This document shows, one piece after another, positions 28,485 to 38,264 of a stretch of DNA of 64,000 nucleotides. The stretch comes from Alphaproteobacteria bacterium. Its GTDB lineage: Bacteria > Pseudomonadota > Gammaproteobacteria > Burkholderiales > Burkholderiaceae_C. The notes beneath the pieces were generated by a model. That model was not told the DNA's origin, made no database searches, and saw nothing but the letters and a program-made list of their open reading frames with translations. The stretch lies in the NCBI GenBank assembly GCA_030054175.1, contig JASGCM010000003.1, forward strand, positions 116,324 to 180,323. Direction: 5' to 3'. The translations under genes and the position numbers were made by a program. Position 1 is the stretch's first letter; every line of letters begins with the position of its first letter.

Positions 28485-29585
28485 ATGCGAATTCATCACC
28501 TGACCCGGCATGCACTGGGGCTCCTGTTGTGGGGGGCGTCGACCTTGACCCATTCGCAGGGCGTACCCGATGGCGCTGGCAAGTCCCTGGTGGATGGGGT
28601 CTGCAACAGCTGCCACCTGTTGACGCAACGCGTGGGCGGGGGCTACACCCCTCAGGGCTGGGACACGGTGCTGCGAATGATGACCAACCATGGCCTGAAT
28701 TTGACTGCGGACCAACTCGCATTGGCCAAAAATTACTTGGCCCAGGCCTACCCCGAAAAACCCAAACCCCCGGCCGTCTTGATCGATGGCAGGCACCAAA
28801 TCACCCTGCAAGCCTGACAAGTGCTCACCCCGGGCTCTCGGCCCCATGACCCCCTGGGCGCCAGGGATGGGTCGCTTTGGTACACCGGGCAAATGTCAGG
28901 TGTGTTGGGGCGCATTGATCCCCGGACCGGTCAAATCAGGGAATACCCGCTTAACACCCCACACTCGGGGCCCCACGGGCTGATGGAGGACCGCGACGGC
29001 AACATCTGGTACACGGGCAATGCTGCCAACCTGATGGGTAAGCTCAACCCCAAAACCGGCCAAGTCACTGAATACCCAATCGCCGACCCCACCGTGAAAG
29101 ATCCCCACTCTTTGCTCATTGACCGCCAGGGCATGGTGTGGTTCACCGCGCAAAACGGCAACCGAGTGGGTCGGATCAATCCGTCGACTGGCGAGATCAA
29201 GTTGCTGAGCCCGTCCACCGCCAACTCGCGCCCCTACGGCATCATGGAAGACTCAAAAGGCATGATCTACTATGTGGCTTTTGGCACGAACAAAATCGGT
29301 CGCGTCAACCCCAAGACCCTGGAAATCCAAGAGTACACACTGCCGAACGCCGCGTCGCGCCCCCGCCAATTGGTGATCACGCCCGACGACACCCTCTGGT
29401 ATGCCGACTTTCCGCGCGGGGTCATCGGCCACTTAGACCCCCAGACCGGGCAGGTCGATGAAGTGCCGTCTCCCAGCGGTCCGCGTTCGCAACCCTACGG
29501 CATGTCGGTGATCAACGGCATCATCTGGTACAGCGAGTCGGGCACCCGTCCTGGCACGGTGGTGCGTCTGGACCCAAAAACCAAA
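28485..29585 (+). pseudogene. Cytochrome c / Vgb-like lyase fusion gene, interrupted and 3' truncated
   Basis: One reading frame encodes a signal peptide, a short haem-c domain with CNSCH at residues 40-44, then a Vgb (streptogramin B lyase)-type beta-propeller with repeated WYTGQ, DPKTGQ and PHGLMED units. The frame is broken by a TGA at 28815-28817, exactly where such propellers usually read E-W before VPTPGSRPHDP; TGG to TGA would explain it. The propeller stops matching after DPKT (about 29582), losing the last blade, where the sequence becomes antisense malonyl-CoA decarboxylase. The frame stays open to 30326 without meaning. A free 110-residue cytochrome (28485-28817) might still be made from the strong GGAGG site. 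Confidence 0.75.
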
Positions 29586-30215
29586 ACAACGGCGATCGGG
29601 CTGCAGGCGGTGACGCAGGTCATCCCAACCATCGATGGCGTGCACCGCCTCGTGCTGGATGATTTTTTCCAGCAGCTGGGCACTGGAATCCCAGGTGATC
29701 TCATGCAACTCCAGAAACCCCGGGTTGAACCAAGAGGTGAACAAATGGTGCAAATCGGCATCCAATGCGCGCATGTCGGGGTGGTTGCCCATCTGGGCCA
29801 GCAGCTCGGCGCGCAGCCGCACCAAAGCGCCCGTCGCGTTCGGGGCGCGATTGATGCGCCGCAGCAACTCTTGCCGAGGGGGTTCCACCACCCGAAACAG
29901 GTGCATCAGGTTGACCCCGTTGGGTTGGTCGGCATAGGCGGAGGCAGCCTCTTGAACCATCACTGGGTCGGGGTTGAACCCAGTCGAAAGGAACTGGAAA
30001 AACTCGGTCCGTTGCGCCGGGTTCAGTTGCTGGTAGCCCTCGATGATGAGTCGGGCCATGCTCTGGGCGTTCGATTCGCCTCGCTCGCTGAGCAACCTCC
30101 GACAATTTTGCTGGACCGATTCCAGCACACGGGTCTTCAAAAAACGCTGCAACATGGGGGTGACACTTTGGTGATGGCCGGTCCCAAGACTGGCTCTAGA
30201 ATCATTCTCAATCAT
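29580..30215 (-). pseudogene. Malonyl-CoA decarboxylase, C-terminally truncated remnant
   Basis: About 212 codons recognisable as the N-terminal helical domain of malonyl-CoA decarboxylase: LLSERGESNAQSMARLI, GYQQLNPAQRTEFFQFLS, LFTSWFNPGFLELHEI and YEAVHAIDGWDDL-like text (HEAVHAIDGWDDL). Homology ends after RRCFGF, where the family continues FHP into the GNAT-like catalytic domain carrying the Ser/His residues. That domain, roughly half the protein, is absent; the frame runs on meaninglessly over the Vgb pseudogene to 29433. The start (30215) is a best guess among several ATGs. The remnant cannot decarboxylate malonyl-CoA. Confidence 0.8.
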
Positions 30216-30258
30216 CGCGGCCCTGCGATGCAACCTTTTTTGATGGACTGGAGACTCT

Positions 30259-31128
30259 ATGAAACTGTTTCGCTACACCGCTGCCGGCCGCACCGGCTTG
30301 GGTGTGATCCGCCCCGGCCACGATGACCAATTCATCGACCTGGCCAGACTGGACGCCAGCCTGGGCACCGAAATGACCCCGTTTTACGACGACGCCGCCC
30401 GCCATCGCGTCGCCGGACTGCTGGCCAAGGCACCAGCCGCTGACTTCCAACCGCTGTCGGCCGTCAAGTTCGAACTGCCCATCGCTCACCCGCCCAAAAT
30501 CATTTGCTTGGGCCTGAACTACGCCGATCACGCCAAGGAAGGTGGCCATGCGCGCCCCGAGTACCCCAGCTTTTTCATGCGCGTCGACACCTCGATGATT
30601 GCCCACAACGCACCCATCGTTCGGCCCAAAGTGTCAACCAAGCTCGACTACGAAGCCGAATTGGCGGTAGTGATTGGCAAGCCGGCGCGTCACTTGACCC
30701 CCGACAACGCCCTGGATTGCGTGTTTGGTTACAGTTGTTTCAACGATGGCAGCGTGCGCGACTACCAGCGCAAGACCAACCAGTGGACCATCGGCAAGAA
30801 CTTTGACCAGACCGGCGGCTTTGGCCCTTGGGTCATCACCGCCGACGAGCTGCCCCCGGGCGCCGCTGGCCTGCGGATCCAAAGCATCCTGAATGGTCAG
30901 GTCATGCAAGACGCCAACACCAATGACTTTCTGTGGAACGTGAAAGAGTCGCTGGTCATCATCTCCGAGTGCATCACCTTGATGCCCGGCGACGTCATCA
31001 TCACCGGCACCCCGGCCGGCGTGGGCTACGCCCGCAACCCGCCAGTGTTCATGAAGCCTGGCGATGTCTGCGATATCGTGATCGAAAAAGTCGGCACACT
31101 GCGCAACACCATCGTCGACGAGGCCTGA
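30259..31128 (+). CDS. Fumarylacetoacetate hydrolase family protein
   Basis: A 289-residue FAH-superfamily enzyme. The C-terminal catalytic domain contains ICLGLNYADHAKE, DYEAELAVVIGK (metal-binding Glu pair) and MPGDVIITGTPAGVGYAR. Members hydrolyse, decarboxylate or isomerise dicarbonyl compounds in aromatic or sugar-acid catabolism; this 280-290-residue group includes 2,4-diketo-3-deoxy-sugar-acid hydrolases and acylpyruvases. GGAG precedes the ATG. No catabolic partner is adjacent, so the substrate is open. Confidence 0.85.
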   Translation: MKLFRYTAAGRTGLGVIRPGHDDQFIDLARLDASLGTEMTPFYDDAARHRVAGLLAKAPAADFQPLSAVKFELPIAHPPKIICLGLNYADHAKEGGHARPEYPSFFMRVDTSMIAHNAPIVRPKVSTKLDYEAELAVVIGKPARHLTPDNALDCVFGYSCFNDGSVRDYQRKTNQWTIGKNFDQTGGFGPWVITADELPPGAAGLRIQSILNGQVMQDANTNDFLWNVKESLVIISECITLMPGDVIITGTPAGVGYARNPPVFMKPGDVCDIVIEKVGTLRNTIVDEA

Positions 31129-31168
31129 CGGCCCTCCGGGGCTCACCATTTGAGCCCCGCCATGGGCT

Positions 31169-34100
31169 ATGCTAGAACGCATGGCCCATCCCGCCCCCAC
31201 CCCTCAAAGCCCTGCCCCGACAGCCGACTGGCCGACCGGGTTCATGGTGCTGCACAGCAACCGGCTGGAAGACCTGCGCCAATTGCTGATTGGGCATGTG
31301 CGGAATTACCCATTGGAGGGGCTGAACCCAGAGTGGGTGGTGGTACAAAGCAACGGGATGAAGCAGTGGCTTGAGCAAGGCCTGGCCGACGCCCGGGGCC
31401 TGGGGATTTGTGCAGCCACCAAGATGGTGTTCCCAGCCGAAATGCTTTGGCTCGCTTACCGCCTGGTATTGGGCCCTGATCGGGTGCCACAGCACATGCC
31501 GCTGGATCGCGAACACCTGGTCTGGCGTTTGATGCGCCTGATCCCCGAGTGCCTGCAAAGTGATGCCGAAGGCGTGTACGAACCATTGCGAAGCTATGTG
31601 CGGCAGGGCGCCAAACCCGTCGACGATGGCCGTCTGCACCAGCTGAGCCAACAACTGGCCCAGTTGTTGGACGGCTACCAAAATTACCGCGCTGACTGGT
31701 TGCGCGATTGGGCCGCAGGCACTGCGTCTCTGAGCAACGCCCTGGGTCAACCACAAGACCTGCCTGCCAACGAGCTCTGGCAAGCCCGTCTGTGGCAAGC
31801 CCTGCTGACCGATGTGGCCGCAGACTCTGACTTGGACCTGGCCTTGCCCCCCTCTCGCGCCGAGGTGCACGAAGCCTTCATGCGCCAGATGAACAGCGCC
31901 GCGCCCGGCGGGCTGCCCAAACGAATTTTGGTGTTTGGCGTCAGCGCCATGCCCATGCAATCGATTGAGGCCTTGGCGGCGCTGGGTCGGGTGTCACAGG
32001 TGATGGTCTTTGTGCTGAACCCCTGCAAGTATTACTGGGGCGATGTAGTGAGCGAACGCCAATGGCTACAGGCCGCGACCCACACCCGCCAAGCGCCCAA
32101 ACCCGGCACACCCGCCCTGAGCGCAGATGCGCTCGAATGGCACACCCGGGCCCAACCCCTGCTGGCGGCTTGGGGCCAGCAAGGACGCGACTACCTGCAC
32201 CTGCTGGATGTTCATGACGACGTGGGTCGGTACAAGCATTTGCTCGGGCGCATCGATTTTTTTGAAGACCCCGTCTCTGAAGATCGGACCTTGCAGGCCA
32301 CCCGATTGCAACGTTTGCAATCGGATATTTTGAATTTGAACCCACTGCCTGCGACCGAAGACAAGTACCCCGTAGCCGATGCCGACGACAGCGTGGTGCT
32401 GGTGCGCTCGCACAGCGCCGTGCGTGAAGTTGAGTTGCTGCATGATCGCATTTTGGGATGGCTGGAAGCGGATCCCGACTTGTGCCCGCGCGACATCATC
32501 GTGATGGTGCCTGACATGTCGCGCTTTGCCGCACTGATCCATGCGGTGTGGGGCCGATTTGCCGCCGATGACCCGCGTCGAGTGCCCTATAGCGTGGCCG
32601 ATCAAAGCGCCAAAGATCATCCCATGGCCACCATCATCGAAGCCCTGCTGCAAGGCCCCTCAGCTCGGGTCACTCTGGACGACTGGCTGTCTTGGCTTGA
32701 GGTGCCGGCCTACGCCCGCGCCTGTGCCTTCCCTGTGGAAGAACTGCAAGAGGTGCGCGAAGCACTGCGAGCTGTAGGCGTGCGCTGGGGCCTGGATGGC
32801 GAGCATCGGGTCAGCACCGGCGTGGCACTGAACGTAGATGAGGCCACGCCCAACACCTGGCTCTTTGGCTTGGAACGCTTGCTGTTGGCGCAGGCGCAGG
32901 GCCCGATGGCAGGCGCCGATTGGCAAGGCGTCTGGCCAGCCCATCTTGATCGCCCCATGAGCGAGGCCGCCCTGACTGCCCTGTGTGCGAGTTTGCGCAC
33001 CCTCGACCGGGTGCTGCACATGGTCAGCGCACCACGCCCCCCAGCCCATTGGGTGCGTGACCTGAACGCCATCGTCAACGATGTGCTGGTGGTCCAAACC
33101 GAAGCCGAGTTGCGCGCCGTGCTGGCGCTGACCGCGCCCCTGAAGCAGTGGCTGGCTTCTTGCCAGATCGGCAGACTCAGTGCCGAGGTACCGCTGGAAG
33201 TGGTTCGCAAGCACTGGATGTCTTGCCTGTCTGACAGCGGCAGTGGCAACCGGTTTTTGAGCGGCGGGGTGCAATTTGCCACCCTGATGCCGATGCGCTC
33301 GATTCCTTTCAAGCGGGTCTGCCTGCTGGGCATGAACGATGGCCAGTATCCTCGCCGTCAACCTGTGACCGACTTTGACCTGATGCGCAGCCCTGGCATG
33401 CGACGCCCTGGTGACCGCTCGCGCCGCGAGGACGACCGATTTTTGTTCCTCGAAGCTCTGCTGTGCGCCCGCGAGTCGGTCTACATCAGCTGGCAGGGCT
33501 GGCAAATCACCGATCAATCCGAGCTCTACGCCAGTGTGCTGGTGGGGCAATTGATCGACCACCTGAATGCCGCCCACACCCAGCCCATCGAGGTGCTCGA
33601 CGCCCCCATGCAGTCGTTTTCGCGACAGTATTTCGAGCAGCCCGACAGCGTATGGCAAACCTATGCCACAGACTGGGCCCAGGCCAGGGGTTGGCGAGAC
33701 GCTGACTCGGGCGGGGGCACCAAGGCCTCTGAACACGGCTTAGGCCCTCAAGCTGAGCCACCCGTTTGTGTCCGCCTGACCGAGTTGACGGCAATGCTGC
33801 GCCAACCAATCGACGTCTATTACAAACATCGCTTGGGCATGGTAATTCATACGCCCGAGGAAGAGTTACCCGATGCCGAACCATTTCATTTGGGCCAATT
33901 GGAGATGTACCAGCTGGTGGAGGCGGCCCTGGCGTACCCGGACACGCATGTGGCCATGGCCCGTGGCAGCGGGCAATTGCCGCTCGGCTTGATGGCACAG
34001 CAACCCTTGAAACAACTGAACTCGCAAGTCAAGGCGCTGCGTGACCGACAGGAATCGATCTTGGATGGCTCCACCTGGCAGCCCATGCCAGAACAGACGA

Positions 34101-34732
34101 CGCAGTGGCATGCGCCTGATGACGCTGGTTTGCCCTCGCCTTTCGGCGTGATGGGTACTGTGGGTGGGACAGGGTGGTGGCGCAACGACCACGCAGAGGT
34201 CTTGCACGTGGTCATGCGCCCTGCCGCCTTGTCCAAGTCGGGGGTGTACCGCATCCACCCATTGCTGGCCGGCTGGGCGGCGCATCTGCTGGCCAATGCC
34301 GGCGGACTGCGCTGCACCACCCACTTTGTCGGTCTGAAAGAAGCCAAGGTCTTGCCCGCCATTGACGCGCAAAGCGCCAGCGAGATCCTGCAAAAACTGC
34401 TGCTCATATACCGGCAAGCCTGGCTGACCCCCTTGGCCGTACCGGGGCGCAGCGCATGCAACTGGACCGAACACCGAATGGCCCCGGACAAAGAAGCAGA
34501 CCCCGCCATACGAAACTTAAAAGCCCACGGCAAAAGCCGAGGCGATTTCATGGGGGTCAAACAAAACCCACGGGAAGCCGAGCGAACGGCGGTGGCGATG
34601 ATGCGCCGCCATGCGAACGAATACGCCGACGTCATGGAAGCCATCGAGACATGGGGCCCACAGTTGTATGGTGACTTGTTAGAGGCCCTGGGCACATCGG
34701 GGCAAGACCAGGAAGGGGGTGATGATGACTGA
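31169..34732 (+). CDS. recC: Exodeoxyribonuclease V gamma subunit (RecC)
   Basis: A 1,187-residue RecC, the Chi-scanning subunit of RecBCD. The N-terminus carries FMVLHSNRLEDL and WVVVQSNGMKQWLEQGLAD, the dead helicase domain holds QATRLQRLQ-like text and VRSHSAVREVE, and GGVQFATLMPMRSIPFKRV is the conserved family stretch. Two starts are possible (31169 and ATG 31181); neither has a clear ribosome site. It overlaps recB by a few bases, forming a recC-recB-recD operon without the ptrA gene found in E. coli. Confidence 0.93.
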   Translation: MLERMAHPAPTPQSPAPTADWPTGFMVLHSNRLEDLRQLLIGHVRNYPLEGLNPEWVVVQSNGMKQWLEQGLADARGLGICAATKMVFPAEMLWLAYRLVLGPDRVPQHMPLDREHLVWRLMRLIPECLQSDAEGVYEPLRSYVRQGAKPVDDGRLHQLSQQLAQLLDGYQNYRADWLRDWAAGTASLSNALGQPQDLPANELWQARLWQALLTDVAADSDLDLALPPSRAEVHEAFMRQMNSAAPGGLPKRILVFGVSAMPMQSIEALAALGRVSQVMVFVLNPCKYYWGDVVSERQWLQAATHTRQAPKPGTPALSADALEWHTRAQPLLAAWGQQGRDYLHLLDVHDDVGRYKHLLGRIDFFEDPVSEDRTLQATRLQRLQSDILNLNPLPATEDKYPVADADDSVVLVRSHSAVREVELLHDRILGWLEADPDLCPRDIIVMVPDMSRFAALIHAVWGRFAADDPRRVPYSVADQSAKDHPMATIIEALLQGPSARVTLDDWLSWLEVPAYARACAFPVEELQEVREALRAVGVRWGLDGEHRVSTGVALNVDEATPNTWLFGLERLLLAQAQGPMAGADWQGVWPAHLDRPMSEAALTALCASLRTLDRVLHMVSAPRPPAHWVRDLNAIVNDVLVVQTEAELRAVLALTAPLKQWLASCQIGRLSAEVPLEVVRKHWMSCLSDSGSGNRFLSGGVQFATLMPMRSIPFKRVCLLGMNDGQYPRRQPVTDFDLMRSPGMRRPGDRSRREDDRFLFLEALLCARESVYISWQGWQITDQSELYASVLVGQLIDHLNAAHTQPIEVLDAPMQSFSRQYFEQPDSVWQTYATDWAQARGWRDADSGGGTKASEHGLGPQAEPPVCVRLTELTAMLRQPIDVYYKHRLGMVIHTPEEELPDAEPFHLGQLEMYQLVEAALAYPDTHVAMARGSGQLPLGLMAQQPLKQLNSQVKALRDRQESILDGSTWQPMPEQTTQWHAPDDAGLPSPFGVMGTVGGTGWWRNDHAEVLHVVMRPAALSKSGVYRIHPLLAGWAAHLLANAGGLRCTTHFVGLKEAKVLPAIDAQSASEILQKLLLIYRQAWLTPLAVPGRSACNWTEHRMAPDKEADPAIRNLKAHGKSRGDFMGVKQNPREAERTAVAMMRRHANEYADVMEAIETWGPQLYGDLLEALGTSGQDQEGGDDD

Positions 34733-37700
34733 GCGCCCACCCTTGCTTGCACTTGACCTGCCCTTGAAGGGGCTGCAATTGATCGAGGCCAGTGCGGGCA
34801 CCGGCAAGACCTGGACTCTGTCGGCACTGTATGTGCGTCTTGTGTTGGGCCACGGGCGCGGCGGCCTGGACCATGGCCTGCTGCCCCCTCAGATTCTGGT
34901 GATGACCTTCACCGAAGCCGCCACAGCAGAGTTGCGTGACCGCATCCGCAAGCGCTTGCTGGAGGCAGCCCATGCTTTTGCGCAGACTGCGGGCTTGAGC
35001 CCCAAAGACGCCTTCGTGGCAGGCCTGCGTGAGCAAATACCGCCTGAGCAATGGGCCGCCTGCGCCCAGCGACTGATGCAAGCCGTGTCGTGGATGGATG
35101 AGGCCGCCATCCACACCATCCATGGCTGGAGCATGCGGGCCCTGCGCGAACACGCCTTTGCCAGCCGTAGCCTGTTTGACCTGCAACACCTGCAAGACGC
35201 CGATCAACTGTGGCTGGAGTTGGCACGCGACCATGTGCGCCAGTTTGTCTATCCGCTATCGGCCACCGACCTGCAGGCCCTGGAGGCCGAAAAACTCACG
35301 CCCAACCCGACCAGCTGGATCGACGCGCTGGCCGAGCTGCGCCGCGAACTTCAACGCTCGCCCCACCCCCCAAAAAACCTGGATGAGCTGCAAACCCCGG
35401 CTCAAGTGCTGGCAACAACCAGCGATTGGTTGGCTCAAGAAAACCGATTGCTGGAAGTGGTACGACAGCATTTTGACCAGCCGTTGGCAGAAAGCATTCA
35501 GGCTTACAAAGACACACACAAAGACGTGTTGGGCCATCTGAAACGAAACCACATCGAAGGGGTTTTGAAAAAGGTCATGACCTGGGTACAGGGACATGAA
35601 CTCACCACGCCGCATGATCAACTGCTCAAACTCGGTCACCGCCAGATGGTGCAAAAAAAGTGGCCCGCCGAACCGGCGCACCTGGCACTTTGTGCCATCG
35701 ATGTGTGGATCGACTGGCAAGCCCAAAAACCCGCGCCAGTGAGAGAGGCCGTTCTCCAGCACGCATTGCACCGTATGCTGCATCAGTACACCCAAATCAA
35801 GGCCGAAGCCGGATTGTTTGACTTTCAGGATTTGCTGGAAAGACTTTACTGGGCCCTGTGCGATTCAACCGATTTGGCCCATGCGCTGCGCACGCAATAC
35901 CCGGTGGCGCTGGTCGACGAATTCCAGGACACAGACCCCTGGCAATACGGCGCGCTCGATCGCATCTATGCCCCCGACGCCGACGGGGTGCTGGTGATGA
36001 TAGGCGACCCCAAGCAAGCAATCTACAGCTTCAGGGGGGCCGACATCGCCACCTATGTGCGGGCTCGCGAGAAGTGTGTGGCACTGGACCCCCACAGCCA
36101 GCACAATTTGCGACAAAACCGCCGTTCCACACCCAAGTTGTTGGCGGTGCTCAATGACTTGTTCCGCGTGCACCCTGATTTGTTTGGGCCTCAAATCGGT
36201 TTTGAAGCTGCTTTGCCCACTCCAATCAATGAAACCCCTGCCCTGGACCAGCCGATACAGGTGGTGATCAGCGAGGGGGGGGGCGCCAGCAACGCCGAAG
36301 CACATCGGGCCTTTCTGCTGGCCCATGCCATTGAGCACATGGTTGGCCTGCTGAATTCGCATCAGGCCCAGCCCCAAGACCTGGCGGTGCTGGTGCGCAC
36401 CCACGGACAGGCGGCAGAAGTGGTCAAAGCCCTGACCCGCAGCGGCATCGCTGCGGTGTATCTGTCAGACCGCAGCCAGGTCTATCAGAGTGACGAAGCG
36501 CGTGATCTGTGGCTGGTGTTGCGAGCGCTGGCCCAACCACGCCACGCACAAGCGCTGCGCGCCGCATTGGGCACACCGCTGTGGGGGCTCAGCACCGAAC
36601 AGTTGTTGGCCCAGACCGGCTCGGACGAAGCCTGGGACGCGCTGCTAGACCAGGCCCTCCAATGGCACCAGCATTGGCGGTCCAGCGGCGTGCTGCCCAT
36701 GTTGCGCCAGTGGTTGTTGGATACCGGGGCTGCGGCGCGTCTGCTGAAGCGCCCCGACGGCGAACGACGCCTGACCAATTTGCTGCACCTGGCCGAACTG
36801 CTGCAACAGGCCACGCACCCCATGACCGCGCAGGGCATCGCCGCCTTGCCGCACGCAACAGTGCGCCACCTGGGACGCGAGATCCGTCGCAAGGGCGCTG
36901 AGGATGGCCCTGCCCAAACTCGGCTGGAGAGTGACGAGAAACGGGTGCGTGTGGTGTCCTTTCATAAAAGCAAGGGTTTGCAATACAAGCATGTTTACAT
37001 CCCGTTTTTAAGCAGTGGCCAGGCTGCGCCAGAGGCCAGATCTGACTCTGACGAAGACGCCGAAGTCGACCGCAGCCGCGATGTACTGGAAGACACCCGC
37101 TTGCTGTATGTGGCCATGACCCGCGCCGAACGCAGCCTGTGGCTGGGCGTTTACGCCCACAAAAACGAGATCAACAATCAAGGAATTTCGGCCCTGTGCC
37201 GCTGGCTGGATCGCACCGACAAAAAGAAACCATGGTCCGACATCTGGAACACGTTGGCCGGTGACATCGCTGGTCTGGGCGTGAGCGTGCCCCTCACCCG
37301 GCCCACCCCCCAATGGCAAGCGCCAGATGAGGTTCCCATGCAAGGCGGCCCCAGGCCAGCGCCCCAATTGCACCTGCCCCCGTGGTGGAGCGCCAGTTTC
37401 AGCGCCCTGACGCGCCAGCTGGGTGACAAACCGACCATGGCCTGGCAGACCCAGGCTGAACAAGCCGAGCGCGAGATCGATTCCGAGGAACTGCATGTGG
37501 ACGAGACAGGCTTGACCCGTGCCCAAGCCGACTTGCCCTGGCAAGACTTTGGGGCTGGCGCCATTTACGGCACTTTGCTGCACGATCTCTTGCAATGGCA
37601 GGCCGAGCACGATTGGCCGCTGGCGCGAGGTGAAAGCGGCCCGGCTTGGCAGACGCAACTGGACCGACAAATGGAGCTCAAGCCGCAGGAACAAGCCATG

Positions 37701-38264
37701 ATCACCCCCTGGTTACAGCAGGTGGTCAACACCCCATTGCCACTGTCTGGCGCAAACCCTGTGGTGTTGGGCGATTTGCGCCAGCCTCGCCACTGGGCCG
37801 AGATGCCGTTTCACTTCAGTGTTGGGACGGTGTCCACCCAGGCGATCGACCGGCTGATATGCGCCGATGTGTTTGCAGATCAGCCCAGACCGGCGCTCTT
37901 GCCCGCCACCTTGGGCGGCATGGTCAATGGTTTCATCGACTTGGTGTTTGAGCACGATGGCCGCTATTGGGTACTGGACTACAAATCGAACAAGCTCGAT
38001 CACTACGACCCCGATTCCTTGCAACGTGCCTTGCTCGACAAACGCTACGATGTGCAATCGGTCATCTATTTGTTGGCCCTGCACCGCTTGCTGCAGCACC
38101 GGGTGCGAGGCTACGACCCGGCCCGCCATTTGGGCGGAGCGGCTTATTTGTTCATGAGAGGCATCGGTGCAGCTGGGGCCGGGGTGGTCATGCAACGCCC
38201 CTCAGTGGCGTTGATCACCGCCCTCGACGCATTGCTTCAGCCAATGATTCAGGAGGCGGCATGA
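34725..38264 (+). CDS. recB: Exodeoxyribonuclease V beta subunit (RecB)
   Basis: A 1,179-residue helicase-nuclease that unwinds 3'-5' and cuts DNA until Chi. SF1 motifs are ASAGTGKT at residues 22-29, MTFTEAATAELRDRIR, VALVDEFQDTD, IGDPKQAIYSFRGAD, RQNRRST and FHKSKGLQYKHV. The C-terminal RecB nuclease domain shows GFIDLVFEHDG and VLDYKSNK, the metal-binding Asp and catalytic Lys. Three tandem starts exist (GTG 34719, ATG 34722, ATG 34725); the last has best spacing from GGAAGGGGG. All overlap the recC stop. Confidence 0.95.
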   Translation: MTERPPLLALDLPLKGLQLIEASAGTGKTWTLSALYVRLVLGHGRGGLDHGLLPPQILVMTFTEAATAELRDRIRKRLLEAAHAFAQTAGLSPKDAFVAGLREQIPPEQWAACAQRLMQAVSWMDEAAIHTIHGWSMRALREHAFASRSLFDLQHLQDADQLWLELARDHVRQFVYPLSATDLQALEAEKLTPNPTSWIDALAELRRELQRSPHPPKNLDELQTPAQVLATTSDWLAQENRLLEVVRQHFDQPLAESIQAYKDTHKDVLGHLKRNHIEGVLKKVMTWVQGHELTTPHDQLLKLGHRQMVQKKWPAEPAHLALCAIDVWIDWQAQKPAPVREAVLQHALHRMLHQYTQIKAEAGLFDFQDLLERLYWALCDSTDLAHALRTQYPVALVDEFQDTDPWQYGALDRIYAPDADGVLVMIGDPKQAIYSFRGADIATYVRAREKCVALDPHSQHNLRQNRRSTPKLLAVLNDLFRVHPDLFGPQIGFEAALPTPINETPALDQPIQVVISEGGGASNAEAHRAFLLAHAIEHMVGLLNSHQAQPQDLAVLVRTHGQAAEVVKALTRSGIAAVYLSDRSQVYQSDEARDLWLVLRALAQPRHAQALRAALGTPLWGLSTEQLLAQTGSDEAWDALLDQALQWHQHWRSSGVLPMLRQWLLDTGAAARLLKRPDGERRLTNLLHLAELLQQATHPMTAQGIAALPHATVRHLGREIRRKGAEDGPAQTRLESDEKRVRVVSFHKSKGLQYKHVYIPFLSSGQAAPEARSDSDEDAEVDRSRDVLEDTRLLYVAMTRAERSLWLGVYAHKNEINNQGISALCRWLDRTDKKKPWSDIWNTLAGDIAGLGVSVPLTRPTPQWQAPDEVPMQGGPRPAPQLHLPPWWSASFSALTRQLGDKPTMAWQTQAEQAEREIDSEELHVDETGLTRAQADLPWQDFGAGAIYGTLLHDLLQWQAEHDWPLARGESGPAWQTQLDRQMELKPQEQAMITPWLQQVVNTPLPLSGANPVVLGDLRQPRHWAEMPFHFSVGTVSTQAIDRLICADVFADQPRPALLPATLGGMVNGFIDLVFEHDGRYWVLDYKSNKLDHYDPDSLQRALLDKRYDVQSVIYLLALHRLLQHRVRGYDPARHLGGAAYLFMRGIGAAGAGVVMQRPSVALITALDALLQPMIQEAA

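Noticed and set aside
29433..29579. C-terminal extension of the decarboxylase frame
   Set aside because: It is antisense to the Vgb-like propeller and shows no decarboxylase sequence.
28821..30326. A 501-residue Vgb-like protein as annotated by the open frame
   Set aside because: Only about the first 254 codons match the propeller; the rest is antisense malonyl-CoA decarboxylase and has no domain.
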